From assembly GCA_017557635.1 (NCBI GenBank), contig JAFYYH010000007.1:1-64000 (forward strand): 64,000 bases of DNA, in the 5' to 3' direction. Below, in pieces: positions 7,637 through 16,829 of the stretch; position 1 is the first letter of the stretch; each line of letters starts with the position of its first letter. The notes beneath the pieces were generated by a model that saw only the letters and a program-made list of their open reading frames with translations, was not told where the DNA came from and ran no database searches. Made by a program: the position numbers and the translations under genes. This stretch comes from Bacteroidaceae bacterium. GTDB taxonomy: Bacteria > Bacteroidota > Bacteroidia > Bacteroidales > Bacteroidaceae.

Positions 7637-8979
7637 AACAATATATCGAGCAGAATAAAGAGCGCTTCTTTGAGGAGCTCTTTTCAATCCTGAGAATTCC
7701 TTCAATCAGTGCCAAACCCGAGAACAAGCCCGATATGGTGCGCTGCGCCAATCGTCTTAAGGAACTGCTTCTTGAGGCCGGGGCCGATATGGCAGATGTC
7801 ATGCCCACCAGCGGCAATCCGGTAGTGTTCGGCCGCAAGATCATAGACCCCTCATACAAGACAATTCTGGTGTACGGACACTACGATGTCCAGCCGCCCG
7901 AACCCCTTGAAAAGTGGAAGACAGACCCCTTTGAGCCGGTCATTCACGACGACGCCATCTGGTGCCGCGGAGCCAATGATGACAAGGGTCAGCTGTTCAT
8001 GCACATCAAGGCGTTTGAGTTCATGGTACGCTCGGGTCAGCTCAAGCATAATGTAAAGTTTATTTTCGAAGGAGAGGAGGAGATTGGAAGCCCCTCACTG
8101 CCCGAATTCATAAAGCAGAACAAGGAATTGCTGGCCGCAGACATCTGCCTGGTATCGGACACCACGATGATATCGGACAAGGTTCCGTCAATAAACTGCG
8201 GAATGCGCGGTCTGGCTTACCTGGAGGTAAAGGTGACCGGCCCCAACAAGGACCTGCACTCAGGCCATTACGGCGGTGCGGTGGCCAACCCCATCAACGT
8301 GCTCTGCGACCTGATTTCATCACTGATTGACAAGGACGGCCGCATAACCGTGCCCGGATTCTACGACAAGGTGGTAGAACTTACGCCCGATGAGCGCAAG
8401 ATGCTGGCCCGCGCCCCGTTCAGCATGGATGAGTTCAAGGAGTTCCTGGACATCAATGAGGTGAAGGGAGAGAAGGGCTACACCACGATGGAGCGCATAG
8501 GCATACGTCCCTCATTGGATGTGTGCGGCATCTGGGGCGGCTACACCGGCCAGGGCGCCAAGACGGTCCTGCCCAGCGAGGCACACGCCAAGATCTCCAT
8601 GCGTCTGGTTCCCAAGCAGACCAGCGCCGAGATATCAAAGATGTTCATGGACCATTTCCTGCGCATAGCACCCCCATACGTAAAGGTAGAGGTAACCCCG
8701 TACGAAAGCGGTGACGGATTCCTTATCCCCATTTCGTCCGATGCCTACAAGGCTGCATCACGTGCCATAGGTGAGGTTTACGGCATCGAGCCGGTGCCCA
8801 GCCGCGGAGGCGGAAGCATTCCTATCCTGGCTGAGTTCCAGAAGGTGCTGGGTCTGGATCCGCTGCTCATGGGATTCGGCCTGGAGCGTGACACCATTCA
8901 CAGCCCCAACGAGAGTTACCTGCTGCGCCAGTTCTTTGGCGGCATGGAGAGCATAGCACTCTTCTACAGGTACTATTAA
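7633..8979 (+). CDS. M20 family metallo-dipeptidase
   Basis: This 448-residue protein of the M20 zinc peptidase family has the full set of metal-site blocks: YGHYDVQPPEP (His and the adjacent Asp), RGANDDKGQ (bridging Asp), FEGEEEIGSPS (catalytic and metal Glu), LVSDTTM, and the C-terminal RDTIHSPNES (His). The dimerisation insert begins around DLHSGHYGGAV. There is no signal peptide, so it acts in the cytoplasm, probably on dipeptides or N-acylated amino acids. It starts by ATGA overlap with the upstream DUF3108-like gene. Length and motifs are normal. Confidence 0.92.
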   Translation: MKQYIEQNKERFFEELFSILRIPSISAKPENKPDMVRCANRLKELLLEAGADMADVMPTSGNPVVFGRKIIDPSYKTILVYGHYDVQPPEPLEKWKTDPFEPVIHDDAIWCRGANDDKGQLFMHIKAFEFMVRSGQLKHNVKFIFEGEEEIGSPSLPEFIKQNKELLAADICLVSDTTMISDKVPSINCGMRGLAYLEVKVTGPNKDLHSGHYGGAVANPINVLCDLISSLIDKDGRITVPGFYDKVVELTPDERKMLARAPFSMDEFKEFLDINEVKGEKGYTTMERIGIRPSLDVCGIWGGYTGQGAKTVLPSEAHAKISMRLVPKQTSAEISKMFMDHFLRIAPPYVKVEVTPYESGDGFLIPISSDAYKAASRAIGEVYGIEPVPSRGGGSIPILAEFQKVLGLDPLLMGFGLERDTIHSPNESYLLRQFFGGMESIALFYRYY

Positions 8980-8985
8980 AAAGGC

Positions 8986-9019
8986 GGACGGTACTACCTT
9001 CAATCAGGCGGTACCGTCC
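8986..9019. terminator. Inverted repeat between convergent genes
   Basis: The nine-base arms GGACGGTAC (8986-8994) and GTACCGTCC (9011-9019) lie just after the dipeptidase stop and before the TolC gene end. It could terminate either operon. The arm resembles the GGACGGTTC core of the REP-like family, but the rest does not. Confidence 0.55.
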
Positions 9020-9070
9020 CATGAATTACTAAACTATTGTCCTATTATCTCAAATTAATTTGGGATCACT

Positions 9071-10393
9071 TTAAAGCTCGAAAGAGCTGTTGCGGTAGAA
9101 CTCCAGCAGGGCTGTGTTGAACAGGTACTCGTAGCGGTACTTGATAACATCGGCCTGGGCTGTCACGAGTCTGTTCTTGGACTCGTTGAACTCAGTTATA
9201 CTGGCTTTTCCACCTTCATATTTTGCCTGCACAAGCTCGAATGACTCCTGTGCGCTGGTCTGTACTTCCTGACTGCTCTCATAGCGGGTCTTGGAGGCTA
9301 CGGCGTTGTAGTAGGCCTGCTGTATCTCTTTGTAGAGCTGTTTCTTGACGTTGTCCAGCTGCATCTCCTGATTCATGCGGCTCAGCTGTGCCGAACGTAC
9401 GTTGTTGCGGGTGCTGTTACGTGAGAATATGGGGATGTTCAGACTCAGACCTACCTGGGGGCCGAAGTTGTTCTTCAGCTGGCTGCCAAAATTATCGGCC
9501 GTACGGTTGGAACTGGTGTAGTAACCTGTTCCGGCGCCTGCATTCATGGACAGAGTGGGGTAGTATGAACCCTTTGCAATGTCTATGCTGTTATCGGCCT
9601 GCTGCAGTCGGATCTCCTCTGACCTGATGGCGGGCTTGATGTCAAGGGCCTGGGTGTATATCTCCTCGGGGCTGTCGGGCATGCTGAATTCCATGTCATC
9701 GGCCTCGGGCTGGATGATTTCAAAACCGTCGGGGGTGGGGAGCTCAAGCAACTGGGTCAGGGTGAGTTTGCTCATACTCAGGTTGTTCCGGGCCTGGGTC
9801 ACGGCAAGACGGCTCTGGGCCAGTGTGGCTTTCTGTGACGATACCTCGGCGCTGCTGGCCTTGCCTATGGCTGCAAGGGCGGTCAGGCGCTCAACCTGCA
9901 TTGAGTCAATGGCTACCTGATTCTGTGCCACTTCCAGTATGCTCTGGTTGTAGACAATCTGTATGAATGACTCGGCTACCTGTACGCGGACATCGTCCTT
10001 GATGCGTTCCAGGTCGCTCTTGGCGGCCTCGAGTCCCAACTTGGCGTTCTCTATGTTGCCCGATATACGACCGCCGGCAAACAGGGTTACGCCTGTGCCT
10101 ACGCTGAATGATGTGCTGGCGGTGTTGGTGTTGGCGTAGGTGTTGTCTATGGTCAGGCTTCGGCCGAATGACCAGTTCTGGGATGCGTTGGCTGACAGGT
10201 CGGGCAGACGGTTGCTGCGCGCTGTGTTCAGGTCAACTTCACGGGTCTGGGCGGCTATGTCGCTCTGGCGTATCTGTATGTTGTTCTCTATAGCGTAGTC
10301 TATGCAGCGCTGCAGGGTCCAACTCTCGGCGGCGCTGATGCTGCCGGCGCTCAGAATGGCTGCCAATGCTACTGATATTGCTTTAGTTTTCAT
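9071..10393 (-). CDS. TolC-family outer-membrane efflux protein
   Basis: The 440-residue product has a signal peptide (MKTKAISVALAAILSAGSISA) and the two-fold repeated TolC/OEP pattern: WTLQRCIDYAIENNIQIRQSDI near the N-terminus, long helical hairpins, and the second repeat with LNIPIFSRNSTRNNVRSAQL. By family it forms the trimeric outer-membrane channel of a tripartite pump. It is the last of five genes on the minus strand (ATPase, two permeases, adaptor, TolC), with 2 bases separating it from the adaptor gene. Confidence 0.92.
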   Translation of the reverse strand: MKTKAISVALAAILSAGSISAAESWTLQRCIDYAIENNIQIRQSDIAAQTREVDLNTARSNRLPDLSANASQNWSFGRSLTIDNTYANTNTASTSFSVGTGVTLFAGGRISGNIENAKLGLEAAKSDLERIKDDVRVQVAESFIQIVYNQSILEVAQNQVAIDSMQVERLTALAAIGKASSAEVSSQKATLAQSRLAVTQARNNLSMSKLTLTQLLELPTPDGFEIIQPEADDMEFSMPDSPEEIYTQALDIKPAIRSEEIRLQQADNSIDIAKGSYYPTLSMNAGAGTGYYTSSNRTADNFGSQLKNNFGPQVGLSLNIPIFSRNSTRNNVRSAQLSRMNQEMQLDNVKKQLYKEIQQAYYNAVASKTRYESSQEVQTSAQESFELVQAKYEGGKASITEFNESKNRLVTAQADVIKYRYEYLFNTALLEFYRNSSFEL

Positions 10394-10395
10394 AA

Positions 10396-11532
10396 TTACT
10401 CCTCGGTTTCAGTTGATGTTTCCTGCTTTGCGGTCTCTGTGTCATCCTCTATGATGCGGGGTCCGCGTACGGTATCGCCTTCGGCCAGACCCTCCTTAAC
10501 CTCAATGTTGACACCGTCACTCAGACCGGTTGTGATCTTGGTCTGCTTGTAGGTTCCGTCCTCGGCCTTGGTGTATACGTAAGCGTCATCGCCTACAAAC
10601 TCAAGTGAGCTCTCGGGTACGCTCAGCACATCCTCTTTCTTTTCAAGTTCAATCTGTGCGTTGGCGCTGTAGCCTGAGCGGATGGTGTGCTCTGAGTCTA
10701 CCTTTACGGCTGCCTTTACCTTGAACTGGTTGGCTCCGTTGCTCTCAACTGCCTTAGGTGAGATGTACTCCAGACTTGCATCGAAGGTATAGTCTCTGAG
10801 GGCGCCGATGGTGATGCTCAGGGGCATTCCCTCGTAGAGTGAGCCTACTTCGGTCTCATCGACCTGACCCTCAAAGATAAGGTCGCTCATGTTGGCAACG
10901 GTGGCAACTGTGGTACCGTCGTTAAGGGTGTTGGCCTGGATGACTGAGTTACCTACCTTAACCGGGATGTCCAGTATCAGACCGGTGATGGTGGAGCGGA
11001 TAAGGGTTGAGCTTGAGGTGGCGTTCTTGGATGATACACCGTCACGGATTACCTCAAGTGACTCCTGTGATGCGGCGTACTCCTCCTTGGCCTGGTTCAG
11101 GGCCTGCTCGGTCTTTTCATACTCCTCGGCGCTGATGAGGTTCTTCTGATAGAGGGCCTTCTCACGGTCAAAATTGGTCTGGGCCTGTTTGAGGTTGATC
11201 TCTGACAGACGTACTCGGCTCTGGGCTGCGGAGAGTGAGTTCATATCGGGGATGACGGTCAGGCGGGCAATGACTTCACCCTGCTGTACCATCTGGCCGG
11301 CCTCCTTGTAGATCTCAGCGATGATACCGTTTATCTGGGGCTTGATGTTGACTTCGTTACGCGGTACTATCTTACCTGTAAGTACGGTGGTGCGTGCTAT
11401 GTTCTGCTTGGATGCTGCAAACTCCTGGTAACGTATCTCCTCGGGCTGTGAGTTCTTGTAGAGGAATACGAATGTTCCAATCAGCACTACTGCTATGAGT
11501 GCTATTACAAAGTACTTGAAGAATTTTTTCAT
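10396..11532 (-). CDS. HlyD/MacA-family periplasmic adaptor
   Basis: The 378-residue adaptor has one N-terminal membrane helix (FFKYFVIALIAVVLIGTFVFLY), a split biotinyl-lipoyl domain (GQMVQQGEVIARLTV, GLILDIPVKVGNSV), a coiled-coil hairpin between them (about residues 95-165), then beta-barrel and membrane-proximal domains. It should link the inner-membrane permease to the TolC channel. I chose ATG 11532 over the TTG at 11559 because it begins the basic-plus-hydrophobic N-terminus and lies 33 bases from the permease gene. The C-terminal tail is acidic and Thr/Glu rich. Confidence 0.9.
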   Translation of the reverse strand: MKKFFKYFVIALIAVVLIGTFVFLYKNSQPEEIRYQEFAASKQNIARTTVLTGKIVPRNEVNIKPQINGIIAEIYKEAGQMVQQGEVIARLTVIPDMNSLSAAQSRVRLSEINLKQAQTNFDREKALYQKNLISAEEYEKTEQALNQAKEEYAASQESLEVIRDGVSSKNATSSSTLIRSTITGLILDIPVKVGNSVIQANTLNDGTTVATVANMSDLIFEGQVDETEVGSLYEGMPLSITIGALRDYTFDASLEYISPKAVESNGANQFKVKAAVKVDSEHTIRSGYSANAQIELEKKEDVLSVPESSLEFVGDDAYVYTKAEDGTYKQTKITTGLSDGVNIEVKEGLAEGDTVRGPRIIEDDTETAKQETSTETEE

Positions 11533-11565
11533 ATCTGTATCTGTTATTTTTGTTTTCAATTATTG

Positions 11566-12798
11566 TTATTCGTCACGCATTGCGTCTACAGGCTTTACGG
11601 CCATTGCGCGCAGGGCGGGTGCCAGTCCGGCCAGGGCTCCCAGTACCGCCAGCATCAGGGCTGCCAGCATGGCGGTGTTGAACGGGATCTGGAATGCGGC
11701 GCTGCCTCCGGTGGCTTTCTCAAATATGCCCAGCAGGAATACTGCGAATACTATTCCGGCGCTTCCGGCGGCCAGCGTAAGGGCAACGCTCTCTGCGATG
11801 ATTTGTGTCAGTATCTCACCGGGCATGGCTCCGATGGCGCGGCGTATTCCAATCTCTACGGTACGCTCTTTGACGGTCACCATCATGATGTTGCTTACAC
11901 CTATGCATCCTGCCAGAAGGGTTCCTATGCCTACCAGCCAGATCAGGAAGTTCAGGCCGCGGAACAGGTTATCCACAATCATGAATATCTGTTCTGTGTT
12001 GAGTATCTGCATGGCCTCGGTATCCTCAGGGTCAAAGTTGTGCTGGCGGGCAATCACGCGGCGTACGCGGTCCTCAAGTGAAGACATCCTGATGCCGGAC
12101 TTGCCGCTTACGCAGATTATGTCAACATCATTACCTCTGTTATAGAGGGTCGATGCCAGCGTGGCGGGAATCATCAGCGAGTAACTGGCGCTGCTGTTGA
12201 TGCTTATGTTGTTGGTGTTGTAGTCAACTCCAATCACCTGCAGGTAGATGTCACCCATCTTGATGAACTTGCCGCAGGGGTCACCGCCCTCGGGGAAGAG
12301 TTCCTTATAGATACGCTTGCCTATGACGCAGACCTTGCGCTGCATCTGCAGGTCGGTCTCGTTAAGGTAACGTCCGTAGCGCAGTTGGGGAATCTCTATC
12401 TTGCAGTAGTCAGCATTGACGCCCTTGATTCCGGCGTTGCAGGACTTGTCACCGTACTCGACGGAGTTGCTCCAGCCGCTGATCATGGGTGATACAACCT
12501 CCAGTTCGGGGAACATCATCTTGAGGCGGTCTATGTCGGTACGGTTAAGGTTCCAGTATCGGCCCTCGGGGAGTCCTTTGTAGGGCTTTGAGGTGTTTGA
12601 CGAGATCAGGATCATGGTGTTTGACGCAAAACCGTTAAAGTTCTGCTCAAGCATCTCCTTGATGCCCTGTCCGCCGCCAATCATAAAGAGCAGCATGAAC
12701 AGTCCCCAGAATACTCCGAATCCGGTAAGTATGGTACGGCGACGGTTACGGGTAAGTGAATCGGCCGTCTCGCGGAAAGAATCTATATCAAATCTCAT
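11566..12798 (-). CDS. MacB-like ABC permease (second copy)
   Basis: The 410-residue FtsX/MacB-type permease has an N-terminal transmembrane helix (ILTGFGVFWGLFMLLFMIGG), a periplasmic domain of about 200 residues, and three C-terminal helices (from LNFLIWLVGIGTLLAGCIGV). It carries the conserved TVKERTVEIGIRRAIGA coupling loop and ends AMAVKPVDAMRDE. It lacks its own ATPase domain. It is a paralogue of the next gene upstream (12801-14072), with 2 bases between them. The pair probably assembles as a heterodimer with the shared ATPase. Confidence 0.9.
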   Translation of the reverse strand: MRFDIDSFRETADSLTRNRRRTILTGFGVFWGLFMLLFMIGGGQGIKEMLEQNFNGFASNTMILISSNTSKPYKGLPEGRYWNLNRTDIDRLKMMFPELEVVSPMISGWSNSVEYGDKSCNAGIKGVNADYCKIEIPQLRYGRYLNETDLQMQRKVCVIGKRIYKELFPEGGDPCGKFIKMGDIYLQVIGVDYNTNNISINSSASYSLMIPATLASTLYNRGNDVDIICVSGKSGIRMSSLEDRVRRVIARQHNFDPEDTEAMQILNTEQIFMIVDNLFRGLNFLIWLVGIGTLLAGCIGVSNIMMVTVKERTVEIGIRRAIGAMPGEILTQIIAESVALTLAAGSAGIVFAVFLLGIFEKATGGSAAFQIPFNTAMLAALMLAVLGALAGLAPALRAMAVKPVDAMRDE

Positions 12799-12800
12799 AA

Positions 12801-14072
12801 TCAGTCTGCTCTTAATGCTTCAATGGGTCTTACGCGTGCGGCTTTCATGGCGGGGAACAGTCCTGCAACTGTACCGGCCACTACCAGAAGCACGGTTGAT
12901 TTTATGGCTTCACTCATTCCGACGGTGGGGTTGATCAGAAGGCGTATGTTCTGTCCGAACACATCCATTGACTCCTGTCCGACTGTCTGGTCCATGACGA
13001 AGCAGGCTATCAGGCCAAGTACCATTCCTATGTAACCGAAGAAGGCGGTTATGGCCACACTCTCGGCAATTATCAGTTTGGTTATGCCCCAGGGTTTGGC
13101 GCCGATAGCCTTGCGGATGCCGAACTCATGCGTGCGCTCCTTAACCGTGATAAGCATGATGTTGCTCACACCGACCACTCCACCCAGCAGAGTGAACAGG
13201 CCTATTATCCAAAGTCCTGTGTTGAGTATGCTTCGGCCCTGGTTCATCTGCATGTTCTGGGTGAACTGGTTGTATATGTAATATGAACTCTCATCGTCAA
13301 GGGCTGCGTCATGACGGCTGTTGAGTATCTGGTGTATGCGGTGCTCAAAGGCTTCGTTCTCGGCCTCGGTCTCAAGTCCGTTAAAGGTGAATGAGATCTC
13401 ATCCAGGTCATTGGTGTTCATGCCGAATATGGCCTTGGCGGTGGTGTAGGGTATATAAAGGTCGCGGTCATTGCGGTTTTCAAAGGCATGACGCACGCCT
13501 ACGATGGTGAATACCAGATTGCCCACCCTGAGTTTCTTGCCCAGCAGTTTCTCATAGTCGGTCTTGCCCTCAAGCAGGTTCTTGGCGTACATATGTGTCA
13601 CAACAACCACCTTGCGTTTATCGGCAATGTCCAGGTTGTTGATGAATCGGCCGGCCAGAACGTCTATGTGGTTCATCGTGGCATGTCCGGGGAATGTTCC
13701 TGTGATGGACATGTCCTGGATGTTCTTTTTCTTATATGTGGTGGTAAAGCCGCTGCGTGATACAGTAGTGGTTACCTGGTCAATTACCTCGGGGAACTGG
13801 CGTGCGATGAATACCATGTCCTGCTCGTTCAGGCGCATCCATCGGCCCTCCTTATATCCTTTATAGGGCTTGGAGGTCACGCTGGGGTATATGGTCATGG
13901 TGTTGGAGGCGTAGCCCTCGCTGTCCTGGTTAAAGGAGTTCATCAGTCCGTTGCCGGCACCCAGCAGCACAATGATCATGAAGATTCCCCATGCTACCGA
14001 GAATCCGGTCAGGCTGGTGCGCAGCTTGTTGCGGCGGACGCTCTCCCATATTTCTGTTATCAGGTCGTGCAT
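12801..14072 (-). CDS. MacB-like ABC permease (first copy)
   Basis: The 423-residue permease has the same layout as its neighbour: an N-terminal helix (TSLTGFSVAWGIFMIIVLLGAG), a periplasmic domain with GYKEGRWMRLNEQD, and three C-terminal helices after NTGLWIIGLFTLLGGVVGVSN. The coupling loop is TVKERTHEFGIRKAIGAKPW. It probably pairs with the second copy and the upstream ATPase to export a small molecule, peptide or lipoprotein. The substrate is unknown. Confidence 0.9.
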   Translation of the reverse strand: MHDLITEIWESVRRNKLRTSLTGFSVAWGIFMIIVLLGAGNGLMNSFNQDSEGYASNTMTIYPSVTSKPYKGYKEGRWMRLNEQDMVFIARQFPEVIDQVTTTVSRSGFTTTYKKKNIQDMSITGTFPGHATMNHIDVLAGRFINNLDIADKRKVVVVTHMYAKNLLEGKTDYEKLLGKKLRVGNLVFTIVGVRHAFENRNDRDLYIPYTTAKAIFGMNTNDLDEISFTFNGLETEAENEAFEHRIHQILNSRHDAALDDESSYYIYNQFTQNMQMNQGRSILNTGLWIIGLFTLLGGVVGVSNIMLITVKERTHEFGIRKAIGAKPWGITKLIIAESVAITAFFGYIGMVLGLIACFVMDQTVGQESMDVFGQNIRLLINPTVGMSEAIKSTVLLVVAGTVAGLFPAMKAARVRPIEALRAD

Positions 14073-14074
14073 GG

Positions 14075-14797
14075 TTACTTCATTATTGTGGTTGTACCGA
14101 ATGCTGATGCGTTGTGCTGCAGGTTATCCTCAATCTGGCCGATGATACCGTCCTTGATGTGGATGATGCGGTTGGTGCAGTTGGCTACGCCGCTCTCATG
14201 GGTTACCACTACGATGGTGATGCCCTCTTCACGGTTCAGGCGGCTGAGGAGTTCCATAACCTCGACCGATGTCTTGGAATCAAGGGCTCCGGTGGGCTCA
14301 TCGGCCAGGATGATCTCAGGCTTGGTGATGAGCGCGCGGGCTATTGCCACGCGCTGCTTCTGACCGCCGGACATTTCGTTGGGGTAGTGGGTTGCCCAGT
14401 CTTTCAGGCCCAGACGGTCCAGATATTCCATGGCCATCTGATGACGCTGCTTGCGTCCTACGCCCTGATAGAACAGAGGCAACTCCACATTCTCAACGGC
14501 TGTTTTGAAGGAGATGAGATTGAATGACTGGAATATGAATCCAATCATACGGTTGCGGTAATCGGCAGCCTGACGCTCAGTAAGGTTCTTGATCAGTTTG
14601 CCGTTAAGGTGATATTCACCGGTATCATAGTTGTCAAGTATACCAAGTATATTAAGGAGAGTTGACTTACCTGAGCCGGATGCACCCATGATGGATACAA
14701 ACTCGCCGCGCTCTATGCCAAGGTTGATGCCTTTGAGTACGTGCAGAGGCTGTGCACCCGTGTAAGTCTTGTTGATGTCTTTGAGATCTATGAGCAT
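14075..14797 (-). CDS. ABC transporter ATPase, MacB/LolD type
   Basis: This 240-residue nucleotide-binding subunit has Walker A GASGSGKSTLLNILG, the signature MSGGQKQRVAIARAL, Walker B ILADEPTGALD and the switch histidine in VVVTHESG. Length and motifs are standard for the LolD/MacB subfamily. It opens the efflux operon, follows a good promoter at 14853-14882, and is separated from the first permease by 2 bases. Confidence 0.93.
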   Translation of the reverse strand: MLIDLKDINKTYTGAQPLHVLKGINLGIERGEFVSIMGASGSGKSTLLNILGILDNYDTGEYHLNGKLIKNLTERQAADYRNRMIGFIFQSFNLISFKTAVENVELPLFYQGVGRKQRHQMAMEYLDRLGLKDWATHYPNEMSGGQKQRVAIARALITKPEIILADEPTGALDSKTSVEVMELLSRLNREEGITIVVVTHESGVANCTNRIIHIKDGIIGQIEDNLQHNASAFGTTTIMK

Positions 14798-14852
14798 ATT
14801 CTGAACTATTGTTTTTGACCGTTGTTTAGTGTCTTAGTCTATTAGTACACTG

Positions 14853-14882
14853 CAAAAGTACATTGTTGCTTTGAAACTGCAA
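14853..14882 (-). promoter_or_regulatory. Promoter of the efflux operon
   Basis: The -7 box TACTTTTG (14860-14853) and a -33 TTG (14882-14880) are separated by 19 bases, matching the Bacteroidetes sigma-factor pattern. It lies 56 bases upstream of the ATPase start. Confidence 0.65.
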
Positions 14883-15038
14883 TGGACTAAAGGAGAGATT
14901 AACATTATTTTTACATTTCTGTCTACGTATAAGACACCCGACTGACGCATTTACTACGGGATTGTTAGTGCGAAATGCTGTTTTTCCGGTTTTTTTAAGT
15001 TACCTTTACAAACCGATAAGGGCTATTCACGTTTATTT

Positions 15039-16829
15039 ATGAAAACCAGGTCTGTTCTAAAGATACTTACGATAAGCCTTCTGATGCTGTGCAGCTGTAA
15101 GGATGAGAAGCCGCAGTACGGGGCTCCCATCAGCCTTAGGGTTACCGGTGTTATGGGCAGACCGGATCTGGACGCGGGCTTGAAACTGGGTCTGTTCGTG
15201 GATGAGCCGGTAAAGGCCGACAATGTCCCCCTCACGGTTCAGCAGAACGGCGTGGTTGTGGCGGACGGTGACCTGAAATGGATGTTCAACCAGACACAGT
15301 CATCGCGTTTCTTTATATATGCTCCCTATGATCCGTCTTTCTCGGGGCAGGAGATCGTTACATTCAACGCTCCCCAGGACCAGAGTACGGAAGACAAGCT
15401 GCTTGAGGGTAACCTCCTGACGGCTATCTCATCGGGCAGTCCTAAGGATCAGGCCGTAAACCTGAAACTCAAGCATGCCATGACTGCCATGAACGTATCG
15501 TTCGATAACCGTTCGGGTTACCGGATTGATTCTATCTCGGTAGGCGGATTCATGACCGAGGGTTCGCTGAACCTGCTGACCGGAACGCTGACTGCAACCG
15601 GGGGCAAGGCCCGGATAACCCCGTTGCGTTCATCTGCTGATGAAAACTCTTTCAGTTTCATATACATTCCGCAGAATACGACTCCGGTATTCAGGGTGTT
15701 TCTGTCATCGGGCAAGGCCATCGTATTTACGTTTAACAAGGATTGTCACGAGTACCCTGGAAGCATCATCAAGATGCAGCTCCAGATTGACGAATCAACT
15801 CCTTCGGCCAATATGCTTGCGCTGAACGGTGTGAATCTCACCCAATGGACCGATAACGGCGTTCCGGCATTCACCGAACTCCCCGCATACATCAATCTGG
15901 ACGGTCTTAAGAATGTGGAGCCGGATATGGATCGTGACGGTTTCTTTTCGGCCTATCTTAATAAGGTGACGGTGACTGCGGTTGACAGGACTTCGGCCGA
16001 TGTACTGGGACTGATTTTGGAGGATTCAACCAAAGCCATTCACGTGTGGGCCGACAATGATTCGCCTCTGACCGAGGGTAACACCATTGTGGGACCGGTA
16101 TTGGGTCTTATGAACAAGACCGATGAGGGTGAGGTGAACATATCTCATTTCTACACATCATACGCTACTGTCAGAAAGACCGATGAACTGCCTCTGACCG
16201 TGGGCACATTCAGGGACGTCTCACGCACTCCGGCCCAATGGGAATACCGCAGGATGCTGTTCAAGGGTGTGACACTTCAGGCGGCATTCAGAAATGACCG
16301 TGCCGTATTCGCCCAGAACGGAACGCGCATGAGTGTGATATGCCCCGGCATTGACATTCAGCTGGCTCAGGGCGCCCGAGGCAATCTGATAGGATTCCCG
16401 GTAATCTCAGGAACGGATATAATGATCATGGTCTATGACCAGAGCGTGTTCAACCTGTTTTCAAAAGAGGTGGTGAACAACGCCCTGACAAATGAAACGG
16501 TATTCGGACTCTATGACATGTCCATGCGCGACACCGCGCTTTATGCAATGACCGGAACCGACAGGGAACTGCAGTATTCGTCAAGGAGGATGAAGGCGGG
16601 ACTTTTCATGCAGGTGGCCGATACCCATAACGGTGAGGCGCACGTATTCCTTGTTTATGACTGCCCCGAAGAACCGCTGGTGGGACACGAATACACAGTG
16701 GCGTTCAACGCTACGGGTAACTCGCAGAAGAAAAGTTTCACCGTGATGATGGAGTGTATCAAGAGTGAAGATAACAGAGCCTGGCTCATTGACAGGCAGA
16801 ATGATTACGGTTTGGTGATAGCGCTATGA
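15039..16829 (+). CDS. Large fimbrillin-like lipoprotein coupled to a C10 protease
   Basis: The 596-residue lipoprotein has an SPII signal (MKTRSVLKILTISLLMLCSC). Residues 25-270 resemble the N-terminal beta-sandwich of Mfa/FimA-like fimbrillins (KLKHAMTAMNVSFDNRSGYRIDSISVGG, FIYIPQNTTPVF). The remainder holds two OB-like beta domains (VTAVDRTSADVLGLILEDS and VTLQAAFRNDRAVFAQNG), as in DUF5689-type surface proteins; this is my reading, not a database match. Unlike the seven proteins of the locus at 23.7-33.3 kb, it lacks the T-K/R motif near residue 45. The stop overlaps the protease start (ATGA at 16826-16829), so the two are made together. A role as protease anchor, substrate or inhibitor is conceivable but unproven. 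Confidence 0.7.
   Translation: MKTRSVLKILTISLLMLCSCKDEKPQYGAPISLRVTGVMGRPDLDAGLKLGLFVDEPVKADNVPLTVQQNGVVVADGDLKWMFNQTQSSRFFIYAPYDPSFSGQEIVTFNAPQDQSTEDKLLEGNLLTAISSGSPKDQAVNLKLKHAMTAMNVSFDNRSGYRIDSISVGGFMTEGSLNLLTGTLTATGGKARITPLRSSADENSFSFIYIPQNTTPVFRVFLSSGKAIVFTFNKDCHEYPGSIIKMQLQIDESTPSANMLALNGVNLTQWTDNGVPAFTELPAYINLDGLKNVEPDMDRDGFFSAYLNKVTVTAVDRTSADVLGLILEDSTKAIHVWADNDSPLTEGNTIVGPVLGLMNKTDEGEVNISHFYTSYATVRKTDELPLTVGTFRDVSRTPAQWEYRRMLFKGVTLQAAFRNDRAVFAQNGTRMSVICPGIDIQLAQGARGNLIGFPVISGTDIMIMVYDQSVFNLFSKEVVNNALTNETVFGLYDMSMRDTALYAMTGTDRELQYSSRRMKAGLFMQVADTHNGEAHVFLVYDCPEEPLVGHEYTVAFNATGNSQKKSFTVMMECIKSEDNRAWLIDRQNDYGLVIAL

Noticed and set aside
11566-14072. Possible assembly duplication of one permease gene
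   Set aside because: The two permeases differ in sequence throughout and are ordinary diverged paralogues in this operon type.
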